In this document: one piece after another, positions 5,331 to 5,385 of the stretch
How positions within the stretch are numbered: position 1 is the first letter of the stretch
How the letters are laid out: each line of letters starts with the position of its first letter
Source of the DNA: an uncultured Clostridia bacterium
GTDB taxonomy: Bacteria > Bacillota > Clostridia > Christensenellales > Aristaeellaceae
Length of the DNA: 5,385 bases
Reading direction: 5' to 3'
NCBI GenBank assembly: GCA_937874275.1
Contig: CALNAU010000180.1
Location: forward strand, 1-5,385
The notes under the pieces: model-generated
Databases searched by the model: none
What the model saw: the letters and a program-made list of their open reading frames with translations, nothing else
What the model was told of the DNA's origin: nothing
Position numbers and translations under genes: made by a program

Positions 5331-5385
5331 TTAGTCTTCGATGACCCGGGCCACGGCACCGGAGCCAACCGTGTGGCCGCCCTCG
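5331..5385 (-). CDS. tuf: Elongation factor Tu, C-terminal end (partial)
   Basis: Only the last 17 codons and the TAA stop are inside the window; the gene continues past the right edge. The residues EGGHTVGSGAVARVIED match the very conserved end of EF-Tu domain 3 (REGG-x-TVG-x-G-x-V in most bacteria). EF-Tu carries aminoacyl-tRNA to the ribosome as a GTP complex. The C-terminal Asp after the usual Ile-Glu is a minor variant. A strong terminator follows at once, separating it from the ABC operon. The identification rests on a short but distinctive stretch. Confidence 0.88.
   Translation of the reverse strand, partial: EGGHTVGSGAVARVIED

Overview
The window is a housekeeping stretch of a bacterial chromosome. 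Every gene I can support lies on the minus strand, so transcription runs from right to left. The Gram-positive style LexA, strong AGGAGG-type Shine-Dalgarno (SD) sites, extended -10 promoters and a streptococcal XerS-like recombinase suggest a Firmicute. A Clostridia-type organism of medium GC content is my best inference, but nothing here fixes the genus.

Right to left: (1) the last codons of an EF-Tu gene (5331-5385), followed by a strong GC-rich terminator (5285-5321). (2) A two-gene ABC importer operon of the nitrate/sulfonate/taurine (NitT/TauT) class, with permease at 4465-5217 and ATPase at 3878-4468, joined by an ATGA overlap and preceded by its own promoter. No substrate-binding protein is present. 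(3) Acetate kinase ackA (2598-3797) with ribonuclease HI rnhA (2091-2594) starting 3 nt after the ackA stop. A long hairpin plus T6 terminator (2023-2071) follows. (4) A XerS/XerC/D-like tyrosine recombinase (727-1851) with all six catalytic residues. (5) lexA (37-663), controlled by an extended -10 promoter overlapped by a perfect 9-bp inverted repeat that resembles, but is not identical to, the Gram-positive SOS box.

Functionally the genes are largely independent: translation elongation, solute import, acetate/ATP metabolism, RNA:DNA hybrid removal, site-specific recombination (possibly chromosome dimer resolution) and the SOS regulator. The last three all concern DNA maintenance, but they have separate promoters. 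Only the permease/ATPase pair and the ackA/rnhA pair look co-transcribed. No terminator is visible between the ATPase and ackA, so some read-through is likely.

I see no new multi-gene system, CRISPR array, insertion sequence, tRNA or rRNA. The points most worth a second look are the LexA operator with a symmetric G-to-A change, the ABC ATPase whose Walker A motif has Ala instead of the Gly before the catalytic Lys, and an in-frame A_AAA_AAA slippery run just before the recombinase active site.
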